From positions 1 through 64,000 of the forward strand of contig CBFFRP010000428.1 in assembly GCA_965644295.1 (NCBI GenBank): DNA of 64,000 nt, written 5' to 3'. This stretch comes from Paraphysomonas bandaiensis. Lineage: Eukaryota; Chrysophyceae. Shown one piece after another: positions 23,101-35,506 of this stretch (position 1 is the first letter of the stretch; every line of letters starts with the position of its first letter). A program made the translations under genes and the position numbers. Under the pieces are notes generated by a model. The model ran no database searches, had not been told where the DNA came from, and worked only from the letters and a program-made list of their open reading frames with translations.

Positions 23101-25536
23101 TGAAAAGGAGGCAAGAAGGCCTCGCCGCACAGCAGATGCTCAGCGGAATACAGTGCCGAAAAGGAGGCACGGGGTAACAACAAGTGTGATCACCCTGCTC
23201 GTAAGGTCAAACGAGCTATCAAGACTGTGAATTCCCAGGGTGACAGGAGCCGTCAAAGCCCGGATGGCACAATTACGGGTGTAAGGACACCCCACCGTCA
23301 CAAGGTGAGCCGTTGTTGCGTAAAGAAACGTCTCCACAGCAAGAGACAGACTAGAAAAAGGGTAATCGTAAACGTACACAAATTCGGTGACAATATATAC
23401 CACTGTGATGTTGATAAACGATATCTGTACAACCACTAAACACTTGATAAACATGATAGTTACAGAACATTATACATGAATGATGTTGACATCTTTATGC
23501 ATGCAAATGACTTATGTAGCAATGATGTACCTATAACACACCTAACAATGTTGGTGAGGCACTATATCAGGCAGGTACAAGGAACAATGGCTGAGAGCCA
23601 TCAACAAAGAAATCAACAAGTCTCTAGAGAGCAAAAAGGCTGCTGGAGGATAACGACAAGTCGATGTGATGCCCAAACCTGGTAAAGCGGTCGAACCCTG
23701 GTGAAATTTTGAAAATGTTGATTTTAGTTGAAGTTTTGTTGCGTTTTGCAATTAATAATGTAGTAGGTGTAAAGAGAACATGTTTTTAGAGACATTTAAT
23801 AAGTTTTATATTAGTTACAGGTCAAAAAAGTGAGAATGCAACGGTTACATTATACATATAGTAGTGGTACCTATACCCTAATACAACATATAGCCATCAC
23901 ATAACCAAACAATAGGTCACACATATCTATTACTAAAGTATTCAGTCAGTTCAACATTTACATACTCAATCAACACACGTCATACACTATCTCTCAGCGG
24001 TACAACATGAGCATACTGTGTCACACCACCAGCAAATTCCAACATCATAATAATATAAGGGGAAAATTCGTGTTTAGGGTAAAGGTCAAGCGAGATGAGG
24101 TTACTTTCAAGTGGCTCAAGGGTTCTCCCAGATCGAGGGCAAAGACTACAACGAAACCTACAGCCCAGTCGCAAAGGCCACATCAATGTGAGAACAGTCA
24201 GAGCACTAGCAACTATACTTGGGTTGGAGCTTCACCAGGTAGATTTCTCCACTGCTTACATCAATGCAGACCTCCAAGAGGAAATTTACATGTATCCACC
24301 CGCTGGTCTCAATGTTTCAAACGGGAAGGTCCTCAGACTTCTAAAGAGCATATACGGACTCAAACAGTCCGGGTTAAATTGGTATAAATGTTGTACTAAT
24401 TATTTGTGAGACTGTGGTTTCACCAGATTAGTATCCGATCCGTGCATCTTCAAGAAATCAAGTTGGTCGACTCATAATTCTGGCAGTTTACGTCGATGAC
24501 ATCATTATCGCCGCTAAATATAGGACTGACATCATCCAAATCAAGAATTCGTTAGCTGAAAAATTCGACATTCATGATCTCGGCCTCCTAGATTACTACC
24601 TCGGCATATTCGTCCAACAGGATCTACAGAATCGAACTACGACGCTAAATCAATCTCAATACATACGGAATCTACTCCACAGATTCAACATGGAAGATTG
24701 CAAGCCACGTAGTCACCCCATGACAACAAATTTCCATATAGACATTCTCGAAAGGAAACAACTATCCCAACAAGAAAATCAAGAATTTGTCCAAAATTTT
24801 CCTTACAAGGAGCTCATAGGTTCACTTATGTATATTGCTGTGTGCACTAGACCTGATATTGCATATGCTGTAAACACCCTTGCTCGTTTCAGTACTAACC
24901 CAAATCTAACTACATACTGCTTAAACATACTTTTAGGTACCTCAAAGGCACCATCGATCAAAGTCCACAGCAGTACTCCGGGAAGTCTGTTACCTTAACT
25001 GGATTCGCTGACAGTGATTGGGCACACTGCAACTTAACTCGCAGGTCGACCACAGCGTTTTGCTTCTTTATTGGAAATTGTCTCATTTCCTGGCAATCAC
25101 GACTCCAGACCACTGTAGCTCTATCCTCTGCAGAAGCGGAGTACATGGCACTATCAACAGCATGTCAAGAAGCTATTTGGCTACGGTCACTACTCTCGGA
25201 ATTGGGCTTCCACATGCCATACTCAACAACCATATGGTGTGACAACAAAGGTGCAATCTAACTATGCCTAAACCCCGTACACCACCGACGAACAAAACAT
25301 ATTGCCATCAGATATCACTTCATAAGAGAACAAGTCGCATCGCACTCTATTATTGTTGATTACATGCCTACAAACGAGATGCTGGCTGACATTCTAACTA
25401 AACCTCTCACATCAAACACGTTCCACAGATTGCGGGATTCACTAATGGGGGGGGAGGCATCAACATACCTGCTAGCAATAAAAGAACAAAAGTATCTATC
25501 CCGCCGGCAGAGAACTCAACCAAGAGACCACGATGA
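20191..25536 (+). pseudogene. Copia gag-pol, multiply frameshifted
   Basis: The order is normal for copia: gag (about 20191-21200), protease, integrase, reverse transcriptase, RNase H. Gag is recognisable from 20436 (WSLLSSAVIG ... IRRLKEHLSI), with a remnant zinc knuckle near 21030 that lacks its first Cys. The protease site is LDSGCT near 21340. The integrase has HRRLTHASIG, a Cys pair, then HADGGREL near 22150. RT shows VYVDDIIIAA near 24490, and RNase H shows DSDWAH and SSAEAEYMAL near 25010-25150. Frame changes occur at least near 20400, 21200, 21480, 21730, 21950, 22350, 22480, 24090, 24400 and 25000. About 330 bp without pol similarity (roughly 23715-24055) interrupts the RT start. No intact product can be made. 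Confidence 0.92.
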
Positions 25537-25708
25537 ATGACTTAGAGATCTACGGAGTTTCCCACGAGTATGCTGTATGTTGACATCAGTGTAATCCACA
25601 ATCTGTGATAGCACTCGTGGGTTTTACCCTCAGTAGAACTATCTCCGAATATATACACCTATATTCATATATCTATGTATACGTCATATGATTATTTCAT
25701 TGAGGGGG

Positions 25709-25964
25709 ATTGGGAGTCATTGATTCACGTATATCCCTTAACGCGTGAATACAACACACGTATACAATGAAATACAAAATAGACTGAATAATTACCAAAC
25801 TATACATGATACGCGACTGTACAAGATACGCACATGTGTGGTGCTAACGCCCTGCTCAAACGTGTCTTGCTATTATACTATTAGGCCTTATCGTTCAATC
25901 TTTATCTCTAATAATATCAAGTATATCCTTACTAAATATCAAGACTAACCTTAAATCTTATTTT
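25709..25964 (+). repeat. 3' LTR of the 19.9-26.0 kb copia element
   Basis: This LTR is nearly identical to the 5' copy; two substitutions were noticed. Confidence 0.9.
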
Positions 25965-25969
25965 TCCCT

Positions 25970-26192
25970 CGTCAAAATCTTGAGCGCAGGGTGATACAGT
26001 CGCCTTATTATCCGTGGTGAAATATAACTATAATCATTTGCGCAGAGACAAAGTAAATTACGTATTTTCTAACTTTTCAATGGCTAATCATTTTTTCACT
26101 GTTAATTTACTTTTTATATATATCATTGTTGCTATTCATTGGTACTGTAAGAGAACTTGTACTCCCGGTACAAGACAAACAGGTATTACCAT
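25970..26192. other. Short gene-free flank
   Basis: This is host sequence directly downstream of the copia insertion. Nothing is recognised in it. Confidence 0.3.
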
Positions 26193-26672
26193 CAGGGCTG
26201 CGTAACAATTAATTACAATTAAATTGCAAATGTTTTTTGCAATTTAATTGCAATTATTAGCTATAGCTTGCGGCAATTATATAATTGCAATTTAATTGTG
26301 CCAATTATTGTCTAATTAGTTACTCGTTACAAGCACGTATAGCATCTTCAACCGTACTTGCATTCCACAGAAATCTATTAAAGCGCAAGAACATAAGGGC
26401 CTCTAATCGATGAGGTGCCATAGATTTGCGCAGATCACTCATGTTAATTTTTGCTCTACTGAAAAGCCTTTCTACACACTTAGTAGTAGAGTATATAAGC
26501 TTCAAGCAGCGGTACTTAGTTGGTTTAGTAGTGCGTAGTCGCTTTTGTTCTTGGTGCGCTTGGTGTCTTCTCGCCTCTGAGTCGACACCATCATCTTCTT
26601 TTTCCTCTTCTTCATCAGTTCTGTCCAACAAAAAAACATTATCCATTAATGGTAACCAGTTACCAGGCCCTG
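26193..26672 (-). mobile_element. hAT transposon fragment
   Basis: The left boundary is CAGGGCTGCGTAAC, a typical hAT terminus that is also seen in complement at about 55.76 kb. The right boundary is GGTAACCAGTTACCAGGCCCTG, like the small hAT-type elements at 49.4 and 59.3 kb. I could not find a matching 8-bp target duplication, so this may be a composite or internally deleted copy. It carries only the C-terminal transposase region. Confidence 0.7.
26320..26646 (-). pseudogene. hAT transposase C-terminal fragment
   Basis: About 108 codons are visible. An acidic stretch (DEEEEKEDDG) is followed by the hAT dimerisation motif CVERLFSRAKI ... SDLRKSMAPHRLEALMFL and FNRFLWN. A full hAT transposase is about 600-700 aa, so at least four fifths is missing. 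The same C-terminal family appears, interrupted, at 49.5-55.7 kb. Confidence 0.85.
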
Positions 26673-26982
26673 GTATAGCGGTACTGATGTACTGATATCC
26701 AAGCCAGACACTGGAAAACTTTTCACAGTTATGCGTATGACATCATTTTTAATAGTTATATCACTGCGATGCGCACACTATACCTCCAGAGCTAGAGTTG
26801 CTTAAAAATTTCGAAATGTAAAACAAAATTTGGTTTATATTACACAGGTTACGATTTTACAAATGTCGACGTCGATAACATGCGGAGCAAAGTGACTATC
26901 ATTACATGTTTGCTATTTATATATCACCTATTTCGCTGTCGTTTGTTTGTCCGCTCATCACTCTCATCATTTCCTTTTGATA

Positions 26983-27634
26983 TCAGCACGGAGGCTGGAA
27001 GTAAAGTACTTGATTTTCCAGACCGCCACAGATGTATTGCTCTAGTGGATTCGTACCCTGAGAGAGAGTCATCAGATAACGATAAAAGTCCGTTACGCGA
27101 TAAACACCTGCTTGAAAAAGTTGTAGCTCAGATGCAGTCAGACTATGAGTGTAATCTGCCATATCCTCATGCAAACTGAAACACAATAACACAAAAAATA
27201 TTAGAATCCAATCACAGAACTACACATGACACTCACTGCGCTTGAGCACGAGATACAAGAGATTTATATCTCTGTCCTGCAAATGCCGCTCTTAAAGTAG
27301 TGCGCAGATCCTCATCATTAGTCTTGTGGCTTAACTTCAGTCCCACTTCAAAGTAATAATACGAATACTCTCTGAGCTTAACGGCCTCGGCGCCCGCAAG
27401 AATATCCTCTCGAATACGAGCTCCGTAATGCTTCGGCAGCTTCATGTTGACCATACCTCTGTCCGACAGCTTCTCTGCTAACCACAGAGGCAGCTCTACA
27501 GTTGATAACTCCGGGAGATTAACAGAACTACACGTCGAGTCAAGATAACCCAAACCAGAGGCCTCTCGAGTGAACTCACACGGAAGGCGCTCCTCCTCGT
27601 ACAGGATCTCATCCAGGTCCAAATAGCGACGCAT
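26983..27634 (-). CDS. PSF3: GINS complex subunit Psf3
   Basis: Two exons on the minus strand (27237-27634 and 26983-27175) are joined by a 61-nt GT-AG intron, giving 196 aa (human 216). The N-terminal part matches the family well: a LDLDEILYEEERLPCEF start, GLGYLDS, VELPLWLAEKL, and MKLPKHYGARIREDI. Helical sequence leads to ELQLFQAG, as in the human ERGLFQTG. Psf3 is one of four GINS subunits that, with Cdc45 and Mcm2-7, form the replicative CMG helicase in the nucleus. The start is the first ATG giving the conserved N-terminus; an upstream frame extension is unconvincing. The start codon is only about 70 bp from a very long ATAC microsatellite, so its promoter must include or span that repeat. 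Confidence 0.88.
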
Positions 27635-27701
27635 AGCGTTACAATGAACCAAAAGCAGTGACAAGATCCACTATACACACATACCTACCTACAAGGCTAT
27701 A

Positions 27702-28573
27702 AATACATACATACATACATACATACATACATACATACATACATACATACATACATACATACATACATACATACATACATACATACATACATACATACAT
27801 ACATACATACATACATACATACATACATACATACATACATACATACATACATACATACATACATACATACATACATACATACATACATACATACATACAT
27901 ACATACATACATACATACATACATACATACATACGTACCTACCTACCTACCTACCTACCTACCTACCTACCTACCTACCTACCTACATACATACATACAT
28001 ACATACATACATACATACATACATACATACATACATACATACATACATACATACATACATACATACATACATACATACATACATACATACATACATACAT
28101 ACATACATACATACATGCATACATACATACATACATACATACATACATACATACATACATACATACATACATACATACATACATACATACATACATACAT
28201 ACATACATACATACATACATACATACATACATACATACATACATACATACATACATACATACATGCATACATACATACATACATACATACATACATACAT
28301 ACATACATACATACATACATACATACATACATACATACATACATACATACATACATACATACATACATACATACATACATACATACATACATACATACAT
28401 ACATACATACATACATACATACATACATACATCATACATACATACGTACCTACCTACCTACCTACCTACCTACCTACCTACCTACCTACCTACCTACCTA
28501 CATACATACATACATACATACATACATACATACATACATACATACATACATACATACATACATACATACATAG
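27702..28573 (+). repeat. Compound (ATAC)n / (ACCT)n microsatellite, about 870 bp
   Basis: Blocks of ATAC (to about 27934, about 27986-28431 and 28501-28573) alternate with ACCT blocks (about 27937-27985 and 28447-28500). The ATAC arrays contain few interruptions (TGCATAC at 28116 and 28264, ATCATAC near 28431). The long open frames through it are not genes. Confidence 0.97.
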
Positions 28574-30950
28574 TGAAGCTTTTTGCTACAACTGTGAAGC
28601 TATGTATTCTCTGTATACTGTGTATATGGTATACATAGGTATACGTGTGCGTATAAGAGTGTATATCTCTGGCTCACTTCGAAGTGAATGTGATGTGGAT
28701 ATATGCATATATGAGTACATGATTCAGAGGCTCTGCTGCTGCCTCTACTCACAGACACGAGTGAGGACTATCAACAGTGTGTGGTCATAGTGGTGTATAG
28801 TGGTGTGCGCTCCTCATGAGGTGAGAGACTCGTATGATCACATGAATAATACCGCAGCAGATACACACAAATACATACAGAACACCCACACACACATACA
28901 TGCATAGACCGCATGGAGCACCCTGAATAGTCATACAACTGCACCAGAAGCGTTCACCACTAATGCGCTCCTGAGTATGTTATTTTATACGGTGTATCTG
29001 CATTAATGGAGCTGTGGAAGCACATGTATCCGTTAGAAGACTGTGACGCTGTTGTTAGTGGAGCTGGTGGTGATCGTCCATATGAGGACTTCCTCTATAA
29101 GGATAACATATGAGTAATATGAGAGTGTGGATGAGTTGTGGGGGTGGTGGGAGTGTATGTATGTGGTAGAGGGACGCCTCTTACGACCCAACCAGTGAAG
29201 AGCCTGTCGACCATATGACTCCTAATGCTGTATCACTCGTAATGACCTGCTGTGTCCTGTAAATATGACTAAGGTTTACATATATCATTCATCAAGATTA
29301 AGGTGATGTCGTAGATAAGAGATGGATGTATATCGTATATTACATATTGCTATAGCATACGTACTGACAACAGTGGCCTGACTATTTAATTTTAATTTAC
29401 GGATTGCGTTGTAGAAACTGCGGTTCGAAACTGTGTGCTTTGTTTTACCTAATGCCTATGAACAGTTAATATATGAGTCACAATTATATCCAGCGCGCTA
29501 GCAAGTATTTCAACACTAACTGATGGGGGGTATAATTGTGGCTGAAAAAAGCCATTTTCATTGACAATGTTGCAATAGTGGTGGTATAACACTTTGTAAA
29601 ATTGCAATATTGATAAAATTTTGCTACTAATGTTTCTAGTTGTGGGTGTATTACTTCACCTGTATTAATTCCGTGTAATATTTGGATTTCATCTGTCGTT
29701 AAATTTCCCCTACATGCGTGTACATGTTTACATCAAATAAAATATATTATCTTTCGTATCTGTATACTGTATACGCTTATACCAGTGGCTCATTATTTAT
29801 TACACCTGACTATCCGCTTGCTGTTTCAAAAGTGTATGTATACCTTGTATGAACTGTCACGTGACACTAATAACCTCCCAGCTAGCAATTGTTCATGACT
29901 ATATACAGGACAGTTGAGCACAATGCTGAAATTATGATGGGTCTACAGACTTATGTTAGGCTCACGGCAATATATATCGCTATTAGTTGATTACTGAATA
30001 TCCTTACCTGAGCTATGCTGCATTGGTTTCACCTTACTGTTAGGACATCATTGTTCTGTAATACTTACCTATAGGCGAGCATATTTGATTACTGCGTCCT
30101 CAACTAAGAATTGACTAGTTTAATCATTAATTATCTTGACGAAACAAAACCCCATAACTTATAGCAACGACTTATTTTAACCGTGTCGTATTGATTAGGT
30201 TCAATGGTGAGTTTAGGTGCGCTGAAAAGTGAACAGGTGTTCACGTGTATTGGATGTTGGATGTACATACTCCATGACTCGTTCACCTGGAGTTAGTACT
30301 TAGATATTTTAACTTCTCGTTTCTTATTATTGCTTGAGCGGACTGAAAAACTTTCTCCGCATAGTCAATACATGAACTTTATCATCCTCTGTTTCGTTTC
30401 TATCACTGTCAGAACGGAGATATATTCTAACAGCATTTCTCTCACATCTTGTCAACACTTAACTTCATCGAATTTATCAATTCCATTCTCAAAATTTGGA
30501 ACATAAACTATTTAAGAAAGTGATATAAGGTACATAAAGTCTCTCAATAAGCCATCAAAAATTCATGGAAGTTCATTTGACTTGAGCCTCCTGTTGGAAG
30601 CACCATTCAAATTTTTCATGTGTGTGCAACAACACTACTATTATAAGATCGGAATTCTCTCGAACTATAGGAAGCATATATCAGTTATTGCATCCGGTAG
30701 GCCTTTGATTATTGATACAGGATCTCTTATACGCAACCACAAGAGCGGCGCCTAAAGCTAGAGGCCCATCGTGTGACATTAATCCTTCTGGTATCCCACT
30801 GGTTTGGATTCAACTTCCTCGTGAGCAGGCTACTTGTCAAATAGTAGGTCTACACATCAGCAGTGTACTCATCAGAGGTGTTGTCATTCGTGTATTCTTA
30901 GGCCGATGAGTTCATTGACTCGAGTTTATTTACTTCACCTTTAGCCGGAC
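28574..30950. other. 2.4-kb gene-poor region
   Basis: No supportable gene. The longest reasonable frames are a 35-codon ORF at 29008 (MELWKHMYPLED...) and a 65-codon ORF at 30712, neither with recognisable similarity. A 30-bp word (GTATATGGTATACATAGGTATACG and on) near 28625 recurs near 46436, hinting at a dispersed repeat. Confidence 0.35.
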
Positions 30951-31640
30951 TTCGAAAACATCTGTAAATATCTCCCCCCAACAAAGTCGGACTCGCACCA
31001 TTTCGTACCGGAGATATTTTTCCGGGAAACTAGCCCGAGCCGCAAACATAGACAGCAAATATTGTTCTGCTCACTTGTAGCCTAAATGCTTGTGTGATAC
31101 AAGGGACACCAATATAAGTGTCACTTGTGTATACGTCATTGGGTCTTGACGAATAAACAGGCATCCGGGAATGGGACCACCTCAAAAGGGCATCCGAAGT
31201 ATTGGGCTGCCTGCTTGAGTCAATAATTCGTGCTGATCACCTTAAGGGCAGAGAGCGAAAGTGACTGCACCTTGGTGCTTGCGGTGAGGCACAAGCGGCT
31301 TTTAGTTAAATTTTTCTGACTCCTACTCGCCAATTGCTAATAATCAGATAATCACTACCGTAAATATCTCCACTTTTGTATGCGCTCAATGTATATATAT
31401 AGAAGTATATTTGAGTCCTTAAGGTGATCAGCACGGATGCCCTTGAGGTGGTCCCATTCCCGGATGCCTGTTTATTCGTCAAGGCCCAATGACGTATACA
31501 CAAGTGACACTTATATTAGTGGCCTTTGTACCACACAAGCATTAAGCATCTGCTGACAATAGACAATATATTATGCGACTCATGTTAGTTTTCCTGAACA
31601 ATGTCTCCGGTACTCTTCTCCCCCAGAACACCTTGTTGAA
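30951..31640. repeat. Inverted pair of TIR-element remnants
   Basis: 31418-31640 repeats, in direct orientation, the internal part of the 3.0-4.2 kb element (GGATGCC, CCCATTCCCGGATGCCTG, ACACAAGTGACACTTAT, TCTCCGGTACT). 30951-31200 carries the same segment in reverse orientation. Between them, 31225-31310 resembles the inner TIR block (CACCTTGGTGCTTGCGG). The result is a large imperfect palindrome centred near 31.3 kb. Confidence 0.75.
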
Positions 31641-32052
31641 GGATCTATATTGCACTGTCTACTGTCTTTCGTCTTTCAATGCAATGTATCTCTAATCTGT
31701 ACTGCCACACTGTTCTAGAAACTAGAAAATGGTTATTTATTATATCTTGCTATATTAAATACACTGCTTCCAGCCCTCTGATATACACTACAGAATATAT
31801 ATATTTCCATTTATACTATTCTAATATTGACTCCGTGATATTTTTCCCCAGCAAATATTTTAAACATGTAATGTCCTATAGCTTTCAGTACAGTCTGTGA
31901 GCTGGCGTAAGCGGCGTAAGTAATATTCCCAATTACATACAGTGAAGCAATCACTTCAACATTTTACCACACAAAACTAATCAATGACATCAACATTGCA
32001 AGGAAATAAACAGTAACATTTACCACGTATTCACATTTTGCACAAGAAAATT
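31641..32052. other. Gene-free flank
   Basis: AT-rich sequence downstream of the IQ-motif gene. Nothing is recognised in it. Confidence 0.3.
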
Positions 32053-34758
32053 CTACTTCAGCTTTGTGGACACGCCACTTCTAGTATTTTTTATTTTCTC
32101 CGAACTACTTGCAGTTTTGAGCTTTTCAGATACATTGCTAATGCTAGCAAGTTTCTCGGGTGTACTGCTCTTGCTTTTCAAAGCGTGTGATACACTATTC
32201 ATACTCTTGAGCTTTTCGGAAGCGCTACTCTTGCTTTTAATTATTGGTGACGATACTTTACCCGAGCGACCACTGTCAGACACGTTGCTAGTAACCCGTA
32301 TATTCATTGGTACAGGGCCAGACCGACTTTTGGACATTTTTGCTGACTTCACTGATATTGACTTCGACCTCGATATAGACAGCGACCTAGCTCGAGTAAC
32401 GTCCGGAGTTTTCAAGTCCAATTGTGCATCGTACAGCTTTTCTTCATCCTTGGCAAAGGGACGGGGCATATGGGGAATTTTCAGCTTGAGACATTGTTCC
32501 TTTAGAACATTTACAATGGGGTCAAGATCTTTTATCATCCACGACGGAAATCCATTGCGACAACATCTCCTGTGATCGTGAACCTCGCCATCGAACATCA
32601 TCGGTTGGTGGCAATAGATGCATACTCGACGCGGAGGAAATTGCTTTCTGAATTGAGTGATGTACTTTCTTAGGACCCAGTCAAAGTGCATAGTCCAACG
32701 GTGTACTATGACAGACTTCGCCAGAATATCTCGAGGGAGATATCGACCTTTTCCCTGTATCTTTACACGAGAGAGAAGAGATCGAGAAGGCTCTAATACT
32801 TCCACTAAACTGTGAATATTAACCATCGGGAGGCTGGTCATGTTGTCCCAGGCCTCTTGTGGGAGGCCACCTTCTTTCGATGGCTTAAGATACTCTTGGC
32901 ATATGGACAGGGATGCGTAGTCAATACACCCCCCAGGTCGGTTGCAGAACAAATTTAAAACGGCTTTCACAATCCGACGCTCAAGTGTGTCTTCTTCCTC
33001 ACCTAGTAGCCTGAAGATATATCAATAATAGAGCCTTAAGTAATCCACGTACAAAATCCACTTGCATAGGAGAATACGCAATATATAATACAGGATATTC
33101 TATAGATACTGCTTTGCATATAAAAGGAGATATTAATCGTATGACTATTCACGTTCTATTGATGTGACATCCAAACTAACTACACCATATAAATCAAAAG
33201 GATTTTAACCACTATACATCAAATAGTTTAAATACAAAAAAGGCAATGGTCCTACCTTTCAGACTCCGCCGCAAACTCATCTTCTCCGAATTCTTCAGGG
33301 TGAATAGTTTTATATTCCCCTTTGGCCTTTTGTAGAGGGTTGGCGCATAGCACAGCGAGACAGAATACGTCCACTCGGCGCATGTGGTCCTCCAAACTGA
33401 TGGGTGGAACCTGGAATATCAGCATCAGTAATTCGAAATCAAACTCAATCGCATCAAACACATTGACTACATAGCAAGGCATGGACACACCAATGCTACG
33501 CTTTTTAGAACCATAAAATACCTGCTCATCATCATTTTTCCACTTCAAGTCCTTGCTAGCTTCATTCAGGCGCCGGGTTAGTACTATACACTCTCTACTT
33601 GCTCGACTTCTCTCATTCGCAATGATCTCTAAACGCTTACGGTTCTTATGATGCCTACTTTGGAATAGACGAACTTTTCTCTGTACCATAATTACTGCCT
33701 TCCGCAGAATGTAGTTTCGGTAGGCACGCTGAATCGTAATAGCGTAAGGGCTGTACTTCCGTCGCCAGTACTTCCGCCACCAATACATGACATATATTCG
33801 AGCATCATAAATCTTCTTTAGACGTTTCCGTTCCTGTCGGCCGCGGTAATTAGCCTGCACACGGCGTGCATAGTTTAATTCTCTCTTGGCTATTCCTCGT
33901 GCTTTGCGCTTGCGTTTCAAATATCGTTTCGCCCTAATAATAGAAATGAGAATGATGAGTGATACATACATATTAGACTAGTATCACACGTACATGCGAG
34001 TGATGGCAAGAAACGCCAGGTTAACTTGTGCTAGTCGAGCAGCTTCTCTTTCTTCCTTCAATCTGGCTTCCTCTCGCTCTTGAATACAGCGATTCATCTC
34101 ATTCTTACGCTCCCTGCGCAAAACAGAATTTCTTCGAAATGTTTCCCTATTCTTTCGGAAAGTCTTTTGCACCATCGAAATAGACTCATTATACAGCTTC
34201 GCCTCTGCACGTAGTATTTGCATTTCAACATATGTCCGAACATTCCGCTGAATTATAGTAGCCGCCCTATTCTTACGATCTAAATTGCGTCGAAATAAGC
34301 GGGTAATCGTTTTGGATGCCGTATGAGCAACTTCATCATAAGGAAAACGACTACGCGCATTTGGTTCACGGTCTTGGACTAAAAAGTCGTTGAAATAGTA
34401 CCGGGGACATCCCAATATCAGAGCACTTTTCTCGTTTTGTAGAAATAACTCAGCACCGAAAGGCGCAGCAATACGAGATGAACGATCGTCCCATAAAGAC
34501 TCAGATTCAGATCTAATGTACATATCTGACTTGAGAGATAAGTTCCCTTTTAGTTCACGACTGAGAGAGACGCTGCTGCGACTCCCTTTAAATGTGTACT
34601 GCTCAACACGACCGGCGGCTCTCTTGCACCTCTCATACTTTAATCTCCGCTTATCGCTGTCAGATAAATATCACATGATGTGTTATTAAAGTGAGCGTAT
34701 GTCTGTTATCTCACCGGAACGACATGTCGTAATCTTTATGAGGTCTCTGCATCGCCAT
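32053..34758 (-). CDS. IQ-motif protein with Cys/His cluster and Ser/Lys-rich tail (unknown)
   Basis: Four exons on the minus strand: 34715-34758, 33994-34656, 33256-33933 and 32053-33010. The introns are 58, 60 and 245 nt, all frame-consistent; total 780 aa. Residues about 100-330 are highly basic and helical, with several IQ-like calmodulin-binding repeats (AATIIQRNVRTYVE, ARRVQANYRGRQERK, AITIQRAYRNYILRKA). A globular region follows (RRVDVFCLAVLCANPLQ). Then comes a cysteine/histidine cluster (RVCIYCHQPMMF ... HDHRRCC) near residue 570 that may bind metal. The last 110 residues are low-complexity repeats around KSKSS and SEKLK. I do not recognise the family. Calmodulin or EF-hand partners and a cytoskeletal or ciliary role are only suggestions from the IQ motifs and the coiled-coil neighbour. 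Confidence 0.75.
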
Positions 34759-35506
34759 ATTATGTCTCTAGACTATGATCTATCTATACGGACCCACACA
34801 TGACGGGGCATCACCATCGCATAGTCCCGTAACAGTCATTGTAGAGGATGGGCTTATATATGCATCACATTACGTGATAGCATCCACATCTGTGCACTCA
34901 TGAGCGCTGCGCTGTGTGCAAGACTGCCTGGATAGATGCCAGTTTGCCGTTACATAACCACTAAACCCCCGATATTCACACACATAAGTATAAAATCCTT
35001 TATTTTCCGGCATCCATCTTCCCTAAAATGTGTGCTCTATTCTACAGTGTTTTAAACTGCTGGATAGAGGGGAATACACTGTATTAAATGTATATACAGT
35101 GTCTCCTAATACCGGAGGTTTCTAGATCTTTTTCTATTTCTTCTCATCAGTTTCAGGAGAATATCGCCGGTTTACACACTACGAACAGTAGCAGATGCTG
35201 TACACGTCCAGTACATATACAGTACAGTACATCCATACTATAGTCTCCCTACAGTATCATACCAGTACGCAGTATATACATGCATCCGTCCACTGCCCAA
35301 CACACACACATACATACATCCAGCCCAGCAGCATATCTCACTTAAGAGCCCCGTATATATATCGCTGTAATCTGCCAGAGTGTGAGTGAGTTCTATCTGT
35401 AGAATGGGGGTGGGTGAGAGTGCAGTGTAACGACCCCCTCCCTCTCTATCCCTGTACGCATACATCACACACATATCTGTCAGTGTATCTGTTAGAGTAC
35501 TTTCAG
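34759..35506. promoter_or_regulatory. Shared upstream region of the IQ and coiled-coil genes
   Basis: The two start codons diverge across 748 bp. The part near 35190-35290 is packed with GTAC, CAGTA and TACAG words (TCCAGTACATATACAGTAC...), resembling 8290-8390 in the other divergent promoter region. No core element is certain. Confidence 0.4.

Larger units (their letters stand above)
19927..25964 (+). mobile_element. Decayed Ty1/copia retrotransposon with intact LTRs
   Basis: The 256-bp LTRs (19927-20182 and 25709-25964) are flanked by the exact 5-bp duplication TCCCT (19922-19926 and 25965-25969). I see only two differences between the LTRs. A primer-binding-like TGGCAGCGG follows the 5' LTR, and a purine tract (TTGAGGGGG) precedes the 3' LTR. 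The internal gag-pol is broken into many frames. Confidence 0.93.

Noticed and set aside
26193-26672. Intact hAT transposon at 26.2 kb
   Set aside because: Only the C-terminal hundred or so codons are present and the flanks (ATTACCAT and GTATAGCG) do not form a matching 8-bp duplication.
29425-29440. GGTTCGAAA box resembling a tRNA internal promoter
   Set aside because: No A box, acceptor stem or cloverleaf can be paired around it.
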